DNA of 41,409 nt from Anaerolineae bacterium (GCA_011174825.1 DUEZ01000065.1:89215-130623), one strand, 5' to 3'. Numbered from the stretch's first letter, positions 1 through 8,853 are shown. Made by a program: numbers and translations. The notes: generated from the sequence alone by a model not told the origin.

Positions 1-336
1 GGCATCGGCATCATGAACATCATGTTGGTCAGCGTAACCGAACGAACGCGCGAGATCGGCATCCGGCAATCGGTTGGAGCTACACCGGATGACATCCGCT
101 GGCAGTTCCTGACGGAAGCGGTGCTGTTGAGCCTAGCTGGCGGTTTCATCGGTGTCTTGACCGGTATATGCGGGTCGTGGATCTTCGGGTATGTCAGCGA
201 CATGCGTACGGTTATCGTATTCTCATCAATCCTATTGGCATTCACTTCAGCTGCGATTGTTGGCATCTTCTTTGGTTTTTACCCGGCAAACAAGGCCGCA
301 CAACTCGATCCCATCGAAGCGCTGCGGCATGAGTGA
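1..336 (+). CDS. ABC transporter permease, MacB/FtsX type (C-terminal part only)
   Basis: The gene begins before the window; the frame is open from base 1 (Gly-Ile-Gly-Ile-Met...). The visible part carries the diagnostic VSVTERTREIGIRQSVGA stretch of the FtsX/MacB permease C-terminus, followed by membrane segments around AVLLSLAGGFIGVLTGI and a second hydrophobic stretch, and it ends PANKAAQLDPIEALRHE, the usual MacB ending. Such permeases work with an ATPase and often a periplasmic adaptor to drive export of peptides, antibiotics or lipoproteins. The ATPase and adaptor would lie upstream, outside the window. A lipoprotein follows 29 bases later, probably in the same transcript. The family call is firm; the substrate is unknown. 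Confidence 0.9.
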   Translation, partial: GIGIMNIMLVSVTERTREIGIRQSVGATPDDIRWQFLTEAVLLSLAGGFIGVLTGICGSWIFGYVSDMRTVIVFSSILLAFTSAAIVGIFFGFYPANKAAQLDPIEALRHE

Positions 337-365
337 TAAAACTCAGCGTGAGGAGGTTTACTAAA

Positions 366-1316
366 ATGCGAAGGTCCATTTTGTTCATACTGGCGTTGAC
401 AGTGATGGGTATGCTGTCAGGATGTGGCACCACCAACGGCAACACAAGTAGCTCAGGCAATGATGCCCAGGCGCCCTCGCGGGCATCACAAGGGGACCGT
501 CTGGGAGACGATTATGCTGATGCCCTCTCTATCCAGGGTCAATTGGCCGCTGGGATCTTGCTGCTTGAAGATACGGATTTAGCGGTCGATGAAGCCTTGG
601 CGGAAGAGCTATTGCCGCTATGGCGAGCCGCGCAGAGCCTGATGAACAGCGATACGGCTGCAAAACTGGAGATCGAGGCCGTTTACAACCAGATCCAGGA
701 CACCATGACCCCAGATCAGATCTCGGCCATTGCGGAAATGGCACTTACGGAAGATTCTTTAACGACCATGATGGAAGAAGGCAAATTGTTCTCCGGTCAG
801 GTTGGTTTCGTTAGAGGTCGTGGTAATAGCACTGGTGGTGAGGGTTTTATTTTTACACCACCTCACGGAGGTTTCCAGGGTGGGCCCTTTGTTTTTTCTC
901 AGGAGGGTCCTGGAGAAGGCCCAAGGGGCGGTTTCGCAGAGGGCATGAATCCGGAAGTCATGGCGACACGCCAAGTACAGGTTGCCGGAAATAATCTTGG
1001 AAACTTCCAGGATCAGATGCTGATCATGGCGGTGATCCGCACCTTAGAGATGAAGACAGGTGAGATCTCCCAGGATCAAGCCGTTCGCCCCTTTGATATG
1101 GTTTACAACGTGATCGCAGAGACGACCGGCTTAAGCATCGAAGAAATCCGGGCGCAAGCCGCTGAGGGTATCACCTTGGCGGAGATCGTTGAAACCAACG
1201 GTGGCGATCTGGAGCAGGTCCGCAATTCGCTGATCGAAGTATTGAGCGAGCTGCCGAATGCGGCGGATTTGGATCTCGAACTACTAGTCTCCGAGTGGTT
1301 GGGCTTGGACGAGTGA
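366..1316 (+). CDS. Secreted lipoprotein of unknown function
   Basis: An ATG at 366 is chosen over the in-frame ATG at 333 because a perfect AGGAGG lies at 351-356 and the 333 start would overlap the permease gene. The 316-residue product opens with a lipoprotein signal peptide: a basic MRRS, a hydrophobic run, and the lipobox LSGC, so the mature protein should be lipid-anchored on the cell surface. The body is mostly acidic and helical, interrupted near residues 150-200 by a Gly/Phe-rich low-complexity stretch. I do not recognise a catalytic domain. The position directly behind a MacB-type permease suggests a partner or cargo of that transporter; this is inference only. Confidence 0.8.
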   Translation: MRRSILFILALTVMGMLSGCGTTNGNTSSSGNDAQAPSRASQGDRLGDDYADALSIQGQLAAGILLLEDTDLAVDEALAEELLPLWRAAQSLMNSDTAAKLEIEAVYNQIQDTMTPDQISAIAEMALTEDSLTTMMEEGKLFSGQVGFVRGRGNSTGGEGFIFTPPHGGFQGGPFVFSQEGPGEGPRGGFAEGMNPEVMATRQVQVAGNNLGNFQDQMLIMAVIRTLEMKTGEISQDQAVRPFDMVYNVIAETTGLSIEEIRAQAAEGITLAEIVETNGGDLEQVRNSLIEVLSELPNAADLDLELLVSEWLGLDE

Positions 1317-1514
1317 CTGGGGGTGGAAGCCATTTGGCGAGTGAAGATGATCGATGGGCCGATCAGTACTTTATCAACCGAGATGATGCAGAATTGCGAA
1401 AAAGCACCCTGAGCCTACGCTGTCCTGCCTGTCCCAATGGTTCGATGGTGGATCGACAAGCACACCATGAGACTCATCACATGGTTTGCCGAAGGGTTCT
1501 GGATGACTCAAGAA

Positions 1515-1582
1515 GTTTGTCATTCTGAGCGCTGATGAGCGCGACGGAAACGTACCCGAAGGGTGAGAATCCCAATGACACT
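1515..1582. repeat. Half copy of dispersed repeat family F1
   Basis: The segment contains the F1 start TGTCATTCTGAGCGC, a CCCGAAGGGTGAGAATCCC core and a closing AATGACAC, but lacks the second inverted half seen in full copies. The rest of the 1317-1780 gap shows no convincing gene; a reading frame at 1295-1528 overlaps the lipoprotein end and looks non-coding. Confidence 0.6.
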
Positions 1583-1651
1583 CGTTTTGGGGATCCATCA
1601 TTTTATTCACGATAGAGCAAAAGATGCGATCTAACAAATTCGTCATTTCAT

Positions 1652-1684
1652 CTTCATAATGCCTTCATATTTATCGGGTATGAT
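1652..1684 (+). promoter_or_regulatory. Putative promoter with OmpR-type direct repeats before the two-component operon
   Basis: Two CTTCAT direct repeats start at 1652 and 1663, exactly 11 bases apart, the spacing typical of OmpR/PhoB-family binding sites. A TATGAT -10 box sits at 1679-1684, so the repeats cover the -35 region, as in an activator-dependent promoter. No good -35 hexamer is seen. The predicted 5' leader is about 90 bases. Autoregulation by the downstream regulator is inference. Confidence 0.4.
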
Positions 1685-1780
1685 CCTGGGAGAAACGGAA
1701 CCCCCTTGAATATCATAAGGTCTAGGGGTTTCGATAAAGCAAGGTCAATAAACGTAGAAGAATGATTAGACGGGTGAAGT

Positions 1781-2464
1781 ATGGCAAACACAATTATGGT
1801 CGTCGATGATGAAAAGCGGCTGGTATCCTTGCTCGAATCCTACCTCGACCAGGAAGGGTTTCGTGTGGTCAAGGCTTCGAATGGGCGCGAGGCGCTCTTC
1901 CTCGCCCGACAGGAAAAGCCTGACCTTATCGTCCTCGACATCATGATGCCCGAGATGGATGGTTACGAGTTCATGCGCCTGCACCGTAAGGAACGGGATA
2001 CACCCATCATCCTGCTCACCGCCAAGGTGGATCAGGACGATAAGGTCATCGGACTGGAGCTGGGCGCAGACGACTACGTGACGAAGCCGTTTAGACCGCG
2101 CGAACTTTTGGCTCGCATCCGAGCCGTCCTGCGGCGTGTGGGAGAGACGGAACCTACGGCAGCGGTGCTGCGCTGCGCGGATATCACCCTCGACCGGGAG
2201 GCACATACCGTCAAAGTAAGCGACGAGTATGTGGACCTAACACCTTCTGAGTTTGACATTCTGGCCACCCTGATGTCAGCTCCAGGGCGAACCTTCTCCC
2301 GTCTCGACTTACTTGACCGCGTACAAGGTACGGCCTACGAGGGCTATGAGCGTACGATTGATGTTCATATCAAGAACCTCCGGGCTAAGATTGAACCCGA
2401 TACACGATCTCCACATTACATCAAGACTGTTTATGGCGTTGGATATCGATTTGCTCGAGAGTAA
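1781..2464 (+). CDS. OmpR/PhoB-family response regulator
   Basis: This 227-residue protein has a full receiver domain (about 1-118) with acidic D9/D10, phospho-acceptor D53 in VLDIMMPEMDG, T80 and K102 in DDYVTKPF, followed by a winged-helix DNA-binding domain (about 128-227) ending in the familiar VYGVGYRF signature. It is a standard phosphorylation-activated transcription factor. The histidine kinase gene follows after only 6 bases, so the two form one operon and a cognate pair. The signal is unknown. The start is supported by a GGGTGA sequence just upstream and by the family's normal N-terminus. Confidence 0.95.
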   Translation: MANTIMVVDDEKRLVSLLESYLDQEGFRVVKASNGREALFLARQEKPDLIVLDIMMPEMDGYEFMRLHRKERDTPIILLTAKVDQDDKVIGLELGADDYVTKPFRPRELLARIRAVLRRVGETEPTAAVLRCADITLDREAHTVKVSDEYVDLTPSEFDILATLMSAPGRTFSRLDLLDRVQGTAYEGYERTIDVHIKNLRAKIEPDTRSPHYIKTVYGVGYRFARE

Positions 2465-2470
2465 TCACTT

Positions 2471-3838
2471 ATGCGCCTAGGTTTGAAACTGACTCTTGCA
2501 TTCCTCATCATCGGACTGATCGGTGTCGCCTTCGTGGCGCTCTTCGCCAGCCGGGCGACAGAGAGCGTGTTCGGCAGTTTCATCTTCGACCAATATCGAG
2601 AGTCCTTAATCGATCAGTTAGAAGATTATTATCTTACCCATGAAAGTTGGGTTGGTATCAATGAAGAATTCCCCTTTCCTGTTGGGAATCCTTTCGCAAG
2701 GATGAGATCCTTCGATCGACCCGGCGGTCCCATCTTACTGACGAACGATAATGGAGTCGTCATCATCCCTGGACATGGCTACAAGCACGGAGAGAAGATT
2801 CCTAAGAATACGCTCGATAACGCGATGCCGATTCAGGTGGACTCAGAGGTGGTGGGGTGGCTCATCGCAACGTCTGATGGGTTTGGTAGGAATCCGGCTG
2901 AAGCCCTCTTCTTGAATAATGTCAACAGGATGTTGGCTTTCGGCGCCATTGGAGCTCTGGTTGTGTCTCTTGTGCTTGGGATCTTCCTCGCCCGAACGCT
3001 CACCCGTCCGATCAGGGAGATAACCACGGCGACTCGCGCAGTTGCAGATGGTAATCTTGAGCATAAGGTCCCTGTGCGGTCACGTGACGAATTGGGCGAG
3101 CTCGCTACATCCTTCAATTTGATGAGCACCAAGTTGGCTCAATCGATCAACTTGAGGCGCCAAATGACGGCCGATATCGCCCATGAATTGCGAACGCCGA
3201 TCAGTGTGATCCTGGGACATACCGAAGCCATGCACGATGGCGTCCTCCCGCCCTCGGAAGAAACTTTTGACATCATCCGCGACGAGGCCAATCGGCTCGA
3301 GCGGATGGTGGAAGACCTGCGAACGCTTTCAAGGGCAGACGCTGGGGAGTTGGTCCTCACGTATCGTCTGGTATCCGTGCAGGATCTGGTAGACCAAGCG
3401 ATCAAGGCCTATCGACCTCAAGCGACCAAGAAAGACATCAAACTCCGCGTAGAGGGATCGCCTGACTTACCTGAGGTGAACATCGATCCCGACCGTATGG
3501 CACAGGTTCTCGGCAATCTCCTAAGCAATGCCCTGCGTTATACACCTCAGGGTGGAGATATCACGCTCTCGACCAAGCAAACTGCAGATGGCGTAGAAAT
3601 CCGCGTTCACGACAGTGGCCCTGGGATCAAACCAGAAGAGCTGCCGAATATCTTCGATCGCTTCTATCGTACGGATAAATCACGCCAACGGGAAAGTGGG
3701 GGGTCGGGTCTGGGGCTAGCGATCGCCAAATCGATCGTCGAGGGGCATGGTGGACGCATCTGGGCCGAGAGTGATCCAGGCGAAGGAACGACGATCGTAA
3801 TCGCATTGCCTGTACCTACCGAAAATTCCCTCTCATAA
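2471..3838 (+). CDS. Membrane sensor histidine kinase (BaeS-like)
   Basis: The 455-residue protein has an N-terminal membrane helix (about 5-25), an extracytoplasmic sensor of about 125 residues, a second helix (about 153-174), a HAMP linker (175-228), a HisKA dimerisation domain with phosphorylated H238 in DIAHELRTP, and a HATPase domain with N-box N353 (NLLSNALRYTP), G1 DSGPG at 381-385 and G2 GSGLGLA at 411-417. All catalytic motifs are intact, so it should autophosphorylate and pass phosphate to the regulator encoded 6 bases upstream. The architecture matches envelope-stress kinases of the BaeS type. The sensor region shows no known ligand motif. Confidence 0.95.
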   Translation: MRLGLKLTLAFLIIGLIGVAFVALFASRATESVFGSFIFDQYRESLIDQLEDYYLTHESWVGINEEFPFPVGNPFARMRSFDRPGGPILLTNDNGVVIIPGHGYKHGEKIPKNTLDNAMPIQVDSEVVGWLIATSDGFGRNPAEALFLNNVNRMLAFGAIGALVVSLVLGIFLARTLTRPIREITTATRAVADGNLEHKVPVRSRDELGELATSFNLMSTKLAQSINLRRQMTADIAHELRTPISVILGHTEAMHDGVLPPSEETFDIIRDEANRLERMVEDLRTLSRADAGELVLTYRLVSVQDLVDQAIKAYRPQATKKDIKLRVEGSPDLPEVNIDPDRMAQVLGNLLSNALRYTPQGGDITLSTKQTADGVEIRVHDSGPGIKPEELPNIFDRFYRTDKSRQRESGGSGLGLAIAKSIVEGHGGRIWAESDPGEGTTIVIALPVPTENSLS

Positions 3839-3944
3839 TTCCCAATATACTCATTTCGATTGGGTTAACCCTATTACTCCGATCCATTCAGCCTTTGACT
3901 TGTCTTTAACTCAATCCCTCGCGACATCAGATCGTCCATTACGC

Positions 3945-4120
3945 TTTAGTAGGTCGGGCTCCCACGCCCGACCGATCCTTTCTCCCTCTCCCTTCTAGGG
4001 AGAGGGCAGGGGTGAGGGTGTGCGCGTCCAGTCAACCTCCTCTCACTCTTCCCCTCTCCCCACAGGGGAGAGGGGACTGTGTCCTCCAGAAGTAGATCGG
4101 CCTCCCACGCCCGGTCTGCT
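3945..4120. repeat. F4 and F3 intergenic palindromic repeats
   Basis: Two F4 copies (GTCGGGCTCCCACGCCCGAC at about 3953 and a variant near 4097) flank two F3 palindromes of the CCCTCTCCC / GGGAGAGGG type at about 3979-4075. They lie in the gap after the histidine kinase. No gene is visible between 3839 and 4492; a 74-residue frame at 4199-4423 runs through the next repeat. Confidence 0.75.
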
Positions 4121-4279
4121 AGATTGGAATGGCAATCATTACCCAACCATTCATACAATGAGGTAAACTAAACCCTGAAGGGTTGTCGTTTAGGGGGGTT
4201 GGGGCGAAATGCCCTTGATGATATTAACCGTCAATATTGCGGAAGGGGATTCTTAATTTATCCTCCTTGTTTGGGAGTT

Positions 4280-4411
4280 AATGTCATTCTGAGGAGCGAA
4301 GCGACGAAGAATCTCGTTATTTGGATAATAATGATTTTGAATTCGGTAAACGAGATCCTTCGCGGAGCCGAAGGTCCCGAGCTATGCCGAGGGGCTCAGG
4401 ATGACACAAAA
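4280..4411. repeat. Full-length F1 inverted repeat
   Basis: The copy starts ATGTCATTCTGAGGAGCG and closes CTCAGGATGACACAA. The two halves are inverted (GAATCTCGTT ... AACGAGATCC) around an AT-rich centre. It contains the GCCGAAGGTCCCGAG box that recurs in several other copies. Confidence 0.75.
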
Positions 4412-4416
4412 AATCA

Positions 4417-4446
4417 TTGCTAAATTGGCAAGGTATTCGTTAGATA
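4417..4446 (+). promoter_or_regulatory. Candidate promoter of the acetate-CoA ligase operon
   Basis: TTGCTA (4417-4422) and TAGATA (4441-4446) are separated by 18 bases and lie about 45 bases before the GTG start at 4493. The -35 hexamer begins only 6 bases after the repeat copy ends, so the repeat may insulate this promoter. Match quality is moderate. Confidence 0.35.
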
Positions 4447-4492
4447 CAGACCCTAATCCTAAATCACCACCACGATCATCGGAGTTTCACCG

Positions 4493-6652
4493 GTGTCACT
4501 TGATCCCTTTTTTACACCCAACTCGATCGCCGTCATTGGCGCTTCCACCAATCCTCGTAAGTTGGGCTACGCCGTACTCGAAAACCTGGTCAACGGTGGC
4601 TACCTCAACGAGGACCGCCATGTCTATCCCATTAACCCGAAAGCTGAAGCGATCCTGGATTTGCCGGCTTACCCGTCCGTCAATGACGTTCCCGGTCCGA
4701 TCGACCTTGCGGTGATCGTGATCCCCTACCCACTTGTGCCGGACGCATTACGCACCTGCGGAGAGAAGGGGATCCCAGCCACGATCGTGATCAGCGCCGG
4801 GTTCCGTGAAGCTGGGATGGAAGGCTTGCAGCGCGAACGCGAGTTGATCGAGATCGCCCAAGAATACAACATCCGCCTGATCGGCCCGAACTGCCTGGGT
4901 GTGATCGACACTGTCACACCTATGAACGCCTCCTTCTCCGCGGGTCTGCCGCCTGGTGGACCCATGGCCTTCATGTCGCAATCAGGTGCTCTGGGGACGG
5001 CGATCCTCGATTGGGCTCAAGCCGGCAGGCTGGGTCTGAGCAAGTTCGTCTCACTGGGCAACAAGGCCGATGTGAGTGAAACGGATTTGCTGTTGGCGTG
5101 GCAGGACGATCCTCACTCACGGGTCATCCTCTGCTATATCGAGGGGCTGCCAGACGGTCAGGAGTTCATCCGTGTCGCGCGCCTAGTTTCAAAGAAGGTG
5201 CCGATCGTTGTTTTGAAATCGGGGATTACCCAAGCCGGCTCGCGCGCGGTAAGTTCACATACTGGATCCCTGGCGGGTTCCGAACAAGCTTACCAAGCGG
5301 CCTTCCATCAGGCTGGGGTGCTGAGGGCGGATTCGCTCCAGGATCTGTTCGACTACGCCCTGGCGTTTGGCTACTTACCTCCCCTAAGGGGTGATCGCAT
5401 CGCGATCATCACAAACGCTGGCGGGCCGGGTATCTTAGCGACGGATGCACTCGAGCGCGCGGGGCTGCGCTTAGCCCGTTTCGATCCTGAGTGCATCCGG
5501 GAACTGGAACAATTCCTTCCCGATGCAGCCAGCGCAGCCAACCCGGTGGACTTGCTCGGTGATGCGATGTCCGACCGTTACCGTTTCGCGCTGGATCAGA
5601 TCTCCGCCGACCCACATGTCGACGGGATCCTAGTCATTCTCGCACCACAAGCCCTGACGGACATCGCCGAGACAGCGAAAGTCGTGTCCGAGATCGCGGG
5701 TACGGTCGACATTCCTGTGTTGACTTGTTTCATGGGCGCGGCGCAAATCAAGGTCGGCACGGATATCCTCGAAGCTCACAATGTACCCAACTATTCTTTC
5801 CCAGAGCGAGCAGCCATGGTGCTTAAAGGAATGAGCACCTTCCGCGGCTACCAAACCAAGGAACTTCCAACGTTCGAGACCTTCGAAGTTGATCAAACCC
5901 GCGTGCGTCAAACGCTTGATAGCGCCCTCTCAGAAGGTAGGGTCACGATCGGTGACGCCGAAGCGCGGGGCATCCTCACCGCCTATGGTTTAAAGATCCC
6001 CGCCTCAGAGCTCGCGGAGACGAGCGATCAGGCGGTGGAGATCGCCAATCGCATTGGTTACCCGATCGTGCTAAAGGTCGCCTCCCCAGACATCTTGCAC
6101 AAGACCGACATCGGTGGCGTGAAAGTCGGGCTGCAGAACCCCACCGATATTCGTGATGCCTTCGACCTGATCACCTATCGTGCTCAACGATACACGCCCG
6201 AAGCTCGCTTGTGGGGATGTTTGGTGCAGAAAATGGCGCCACCTGGCTTAGAAGTGTTGATCGGGATGAACCGTGATCCACAGTTTGGCCCTCTGGTAAC
6301 CTTTGGTTTGGGTGGCATTTACGTGGAAATATTGAAGGACGCCTCGTTTCGCATCGCGCCCTTCTCGCGCCACGAAGCGGAAGAAATGCTCGGAGAGATA
6401 CGCGCTCACGCATTGTTGGACGGGGTTCGTGGGGAACCGCCGACCGACAAGACCGCAGTGGTTGACGCCTTGTTGCGTATTGCTCAACTCGTGACTGATT
6501 TCCCCGAGATCGTAGAACTCGACATTAACCCATTCATCGTCTACGAGGAAGGTCTCGGTGGAATAAGCATCGACATGCGGCTGGTCCTTAACCCTGAGAT
6601 ATCGCAAAAGAGTTTGAAGAATGAATTAGGACCAGCAGGGAGACACTCATGA
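4493..6652 (+). CDS. Acetate/acyl-CoA ligase (ADP-forming), fused alpha-beta subunits
   Basis: This 719-residue enzyme makes ATP from acyl-CoA plus ADP and phosphate, typically acetyl-CoA to acetate, in the cytoplasm. The order is a CoA-binding Rossmann domain (about 1-130, VIGASTNPRKLGYAVLENL), a succinyl-CoA-ligase-like domain (about 150-460) with the phosphorylated active-site His256 in SSHTGSLAG, and a C-terminal ATP-grasp domain (about 480-705, GYPIVLKVASPDILHKTDIGG). The length is normal for fused Acd enzymes. A GTG start is chosen because GGAG at 4481-4484 is well spaced. The stop overlaps the next start by ATGA, so the genes are translationally coupled. Which acyl-CoA is used cannot be told from sequence alone. 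Confidence 0.93.
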   Translation: MSLDPFFTPNSIAVIGASTNPRKLGYAVLENLVNGGYLNEDRHVYPINPKAEAILDLPAYPSVNDVPGPIDLAVIVIPYPLVPDALRTCGEKGIPATIVISAGFREAGMEGLQRERELIEIAQEYNIRLIGPNCLGVIDTVTPMNASFSAGLPPGGPMAFMSQSGALGTAILDWAQAGRLGLSKFVSLGNKADVSETDLLLAWQDDPHSRVILCYIEGLPDGQEFIRVARLVSKKVPIVVLKSGITQAGSRAVSSHTGSLAGSEQAYQAAFHQAGVLRADSLQDLFDYALAFGYLPPLRGDRIAIITNAGGPGILATDALERAGLRLARFDPECIRELEQFLPDAASAANPVDLLGDAMSDRYRFALDQISADPHVDGILVILAPQALTDIAETAKVVSEIAGTVDIPVLTCFMGAAQIKVGTDILEAHNVPNYSFPERAAMVLKGMSTFRGYQTKELPTFETFEVDQTRVRQTLDSALSEGRVTIGDAEARGILTAYGLKIPASELAETSDQAVEIANRIGYPIVLKVASPDILHKTDIGGVKVGLQNPTDIRDAFDLITYRAQRYTPEARLWGCLVQKMAPPGLEVLIGMNRDPQFGPLVTFGLGGIYVEILKDASFRIAPFSRHEAEEMLGEIRAHALLDGVRGEPPTDKTAVVDALLRIAQLVTDFPEIVELDINPFIVYEEGLGGISIDMRLVLNPEISQKSLKNELGPAGRHS

Positions 6653-7722
6653 AAGCGTTATACATCACCTCTGTTGAACCCTATTCCGGAAAAACCGCTG
6701 TTTGCCTGTCCCTGGGACGGCATTTGCAAGCCGAAGGATATAAAGTAGGTTATCTGAAGCCGGTAAGCACTCAGCCTTGGCGGACCCCGGAGGGAAATCT
6801 TGCGGATGAGGACGCCGTTTTCGTCCATAGTGTGCTGGGGTTGGAGGGGGATCCTACACAAGTCTCCCCGGTTATCATAACACCCTCCTCCTTTCGTCAA
6901 CATTTAAAAGGTCTCAGCGAGGACGATCTCATGGGAAAAATCCAAAGCGCTGCTGAGGCAGTAGGGAAGGGGAAGGACATAATAATTTTAGAGGGTGCAG
7001 CCAGCCTGCGGTCCGGCTACGCGATGGGTCTTTCCAATTTGAGAGTAGCAGAGGTTCTGGGCGCGCCGGTCTTGGTGATCGTTTCATACCGCAGCGAGAT
7101 CTGCCTCATCGATGACGCTCTCACCGCAAGCTTCCGTCTCGGTGACAGATTGTGTGGCGTGATCCTGAACCGCATACCACAAGATGCATCCGAGTTTGTT
7201 GAGGAGTATGCACGCCCCTTTCTTGAAAAGGAAGGCATTAAGGTCTATGGTGCGCTGCCAAGCGTCCCACGAATTTCAGCCCTTAGCGTGGGGGAACTTG
7301 CCGATCTACTGCAAGCTGAGGTGCTGACCAAGGAAATGGATCCCAACCAATTGGTCGAGACCTTCACCGTCGGTGCGATGACCGCCGACGCCGCCCTTTC
7401 GCGCTTCCGCCGCTACCAGAACAAGGCCGTGATCACCGGCGGAGACCGGACGGATATCCAACTCGCTGCTCTAGAGACCTCTACCGTAGTGTTGATCCTG
7501 ACCGGCAACTTGCGCCCCAGCCCTCTTATCATTCAGCAGTCTGAGATGCTTGACGTCCCGATACTGTTGGTCAAAGAGAACACCATGGAGACCGTCAACT
7601 GTATAGAGCGCACCCATGGCAAGACCCGTCTTGGTCAACCAGAGAAGCTGGATGCCTTCATGCAATTGATGTCCGATAACATTGACATGAAGTCGATATT
7701 CAAGGCATGCGGTTTGGCCTGA
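6649..7722 (+). CDS. BioD-like P-loop / DRTGG-domain protein (phosphotransacetylase N-terminal family)
   Basis: The 357-residue protein matches the catalytic-domain-free N-terminal part of large phosphotransacetylases (COG0857). An AAA_26/BioD-like P-loop domain (about 1-210) opens with YITSVEPYSGKTAVCLSLG and includes GYLKPVST. A DRTGG domain follows (about 215-325, VGAMTADAALSRFRRYQNKAVITGGDRTDIQ). There is no Pta catalytic domain, so it should not itself transfer acetyl groups; a nucleotide-sensing role in acetate metabolism is the usual suggestion. The 4-base ATGA overlap with the ligase gene strengthens a functional link. The biochemical role is not established by this sequence. Confidence 0.88.
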   Translation: MKALYITSVEPYSGKTAVCLSLGRHLQAEGYKVGYLKPVSTQPWRTPEGNLADEDAVFVHSVLGLEGDPTQVSPVIITPSSFRQHLKGLSEDDLMGKIQSAAEAVGKGKDIIILEGAASLRSGYAMGLSNLRVAEVLGAPVLVIVSYRSEICLIDDALTASFRLGDRLCGVILNRIPQDASEFVEEYARPFLEKEGIKVYGALPSVPRISALSVGELADLLQAEVLTKEMDPNQLVETFTVGAMTADAALSRFRRYQNKAVITGGDRTDIQLAALETSTVVLILTGNLRPSPLIIQQSEMLDVPILLVKENTMETVNCIERTHGKTRLGQPEKLDAFMQLMSDNIDMKSIFKACGLA

Positions 7723-7771
7723 TAAATTTGCTGATATCCAAGGGAAAAGTTAATGGGTTCCTAACGATAGA

Positions 7772-8161
7772 TCAATTGGGGCTGCTTTCCTTTTGAATAT
7801 GATGACCTTGTGCTAGTCCCGGCACAACCAACAAGAACATCTGACGACATTTGTACAATCGCAGCGGGCTAAGATCGGAGGGGTAGCGGACCCCTTCTCT
7901 CCTTCGCCACTCCCGTAACGGACCCAACTGCTCCACGACACATGGCGGAGCCACGTCTCCTACACGCCCCAGCTTCGGATGCATCGAAACTTTGGCCTCG
8001 TCAAGCGGCTGCGGTTTGGGCATTTTCCCACCATCCGCGAACGGGCAAGGTTTTCCATCCAAATGTGAAGGGAAGATCCCAGAGCAAATGAGATCGTCTC
8101 TCAGAAATATCCCCTCGGGTAAAAGAAAGAGCGCCCTAGGTTTCTTGCCCATCTTGTGCAT
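7772..8161 (-). CDS. Small hypothetical protein downstream of a LexA-like operator
   Basis: An open frame on the minus strand encodes about 129 residues. The start at 8161 is preceded by AAAGGGGG with close spacing; a GTG at 8179 is an alternative. The region has no dispersed repeat, codon choice looks ordinary, and a strong promoter/operator lies about 75 bases upstream in the right orientation. Visible features are a basic N-terminus (MHKMGKKPRALFLL), several Cys, and a Pro-rich mid region (KPCPFADGGKMPKPQP). I recognise no family. If the operator is real, the gene may be damage-inducible. It could also be a chance frame or a remnant. Confidence 0.4.
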   Translation of the reverse strand: MHKMGKKPRALFLLPEGIFLRDDLICSGIFPSHLDGKPCPFADGGKMPKPQPLDEAKVSMHPKLGRVGDVAPPCVVEQLGPLREWRRREGVRYPSDLSPLRLYKCRQMFLLVVPGLAQGHHIQKESSPN

Positions 8162-8216
8162 GCATCCCCCTTTGCACACGCCATTTGGACAACCCAGAGG
8201 CGCTCAAGCCCGGGAC

Positions 8217-8269
8217 CGAACTTATGTTCGCCTATATGACATCATACACGGTATCGTGTTTCTTGTCAA
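8217..8269 (-). promoter_or_regulatory. Sigma-70 promoter with LexA-like box and a second operator-like palindrome
   Basis: On the minus strand TTGACA (8269-8264) and TATGAT (8246-8241) are separated by exactly 17 bases, a near-consensus promoter. The spacer holds a perfect inverted repeat ACACG-GTAT-CGTGT (8246-8259). Just downstream, near the expected transcription start, is CGAACTTATGTTCG (8217-8230), a perfect 5-bp-arm palindrome with the GAAC-N4-GTTC core of Gram-positive-type LexA (SOS) boxes. The layout is that of a tightly repressed promoter reading into the ORF ending at 7772. No lexA gene lies in the window. Confidence 0.6.
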
Positions 8270-8318
8270 GGCAAAATTTTTATGGTGGGTGTTTGTTATA
8301 GAAGAACAATTAAAATAC

Positions 8319-8850
8319 GGGCGACCGGCCGGTCGCCCCTACACTGTTTTAAATGCATTTCATTCTGAACCCTTGTCCTGCATGCCCCGGTCCCGCCGAA
8401 GGGAGCCAGTCAAAGGATGTCGAAGAATGATTTGTGGTGTAATGTCATTGCGAGTCCTGAAGGGGTGAAGCAATCTCCTCAACCAAAAGTTTGCTTCGTT
8501 GCACTGGCGTGCTCCTCGCAATGACAGATTGAGGTAGGGCTCGCTCAGAATGACACAAGGGCAGGTATCTTCTTAGTATCCATCCTTACCAAGGAAGTAG
8601 GGGCGCAAGGCCTTGCGCCCCTACAGCGTTCAAGAATAGTTGTCACTATGCTCGACCCCTCAATAATCCTTCAGCATGCTCAGGACAGGGCTCAGGATGA
8701 TATGTAGGGAAAGGTCATTCTGAGTGCCATTAGGTGCGAAGAATCCCTATGATGTTTCGAATTAAATGCATCATCTTAGGGATTCCTCGCTCGCGGAGCC
8801 GAAGGTCCCTAGCAAAGTTGAGGGGCTCGCTCGGAATGACACAAGGGTAT
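8319..8850. repeat. Cluster of F2 and F1 repeats
   Basis: In order: an F2 palindrome with GACCGGCCGGTC centre (about 8319-8343), F1-like pieces (about 8355-8440), a GTCATTGCGAG-type copy (about 8442-8566), an F2 palindrome with CAAGGCCTTG centre (about 8598-8626), a partial copy (about 8650-8702) and a full F1 copy with GAATCCCTATGATG and its inverse (about 8713-8848). No gene is supported between 8180 and 8853. Confidence 0.75.
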
Positions 8851-8853
8851 GTT

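Noticed and set aside
1295..1528. 77-residue plus-strand frame after the lipoprotein gene
   Set aside because: It overlaps the lipoprotein end, has no ribosome site, and its end runs into an F1 repeat.
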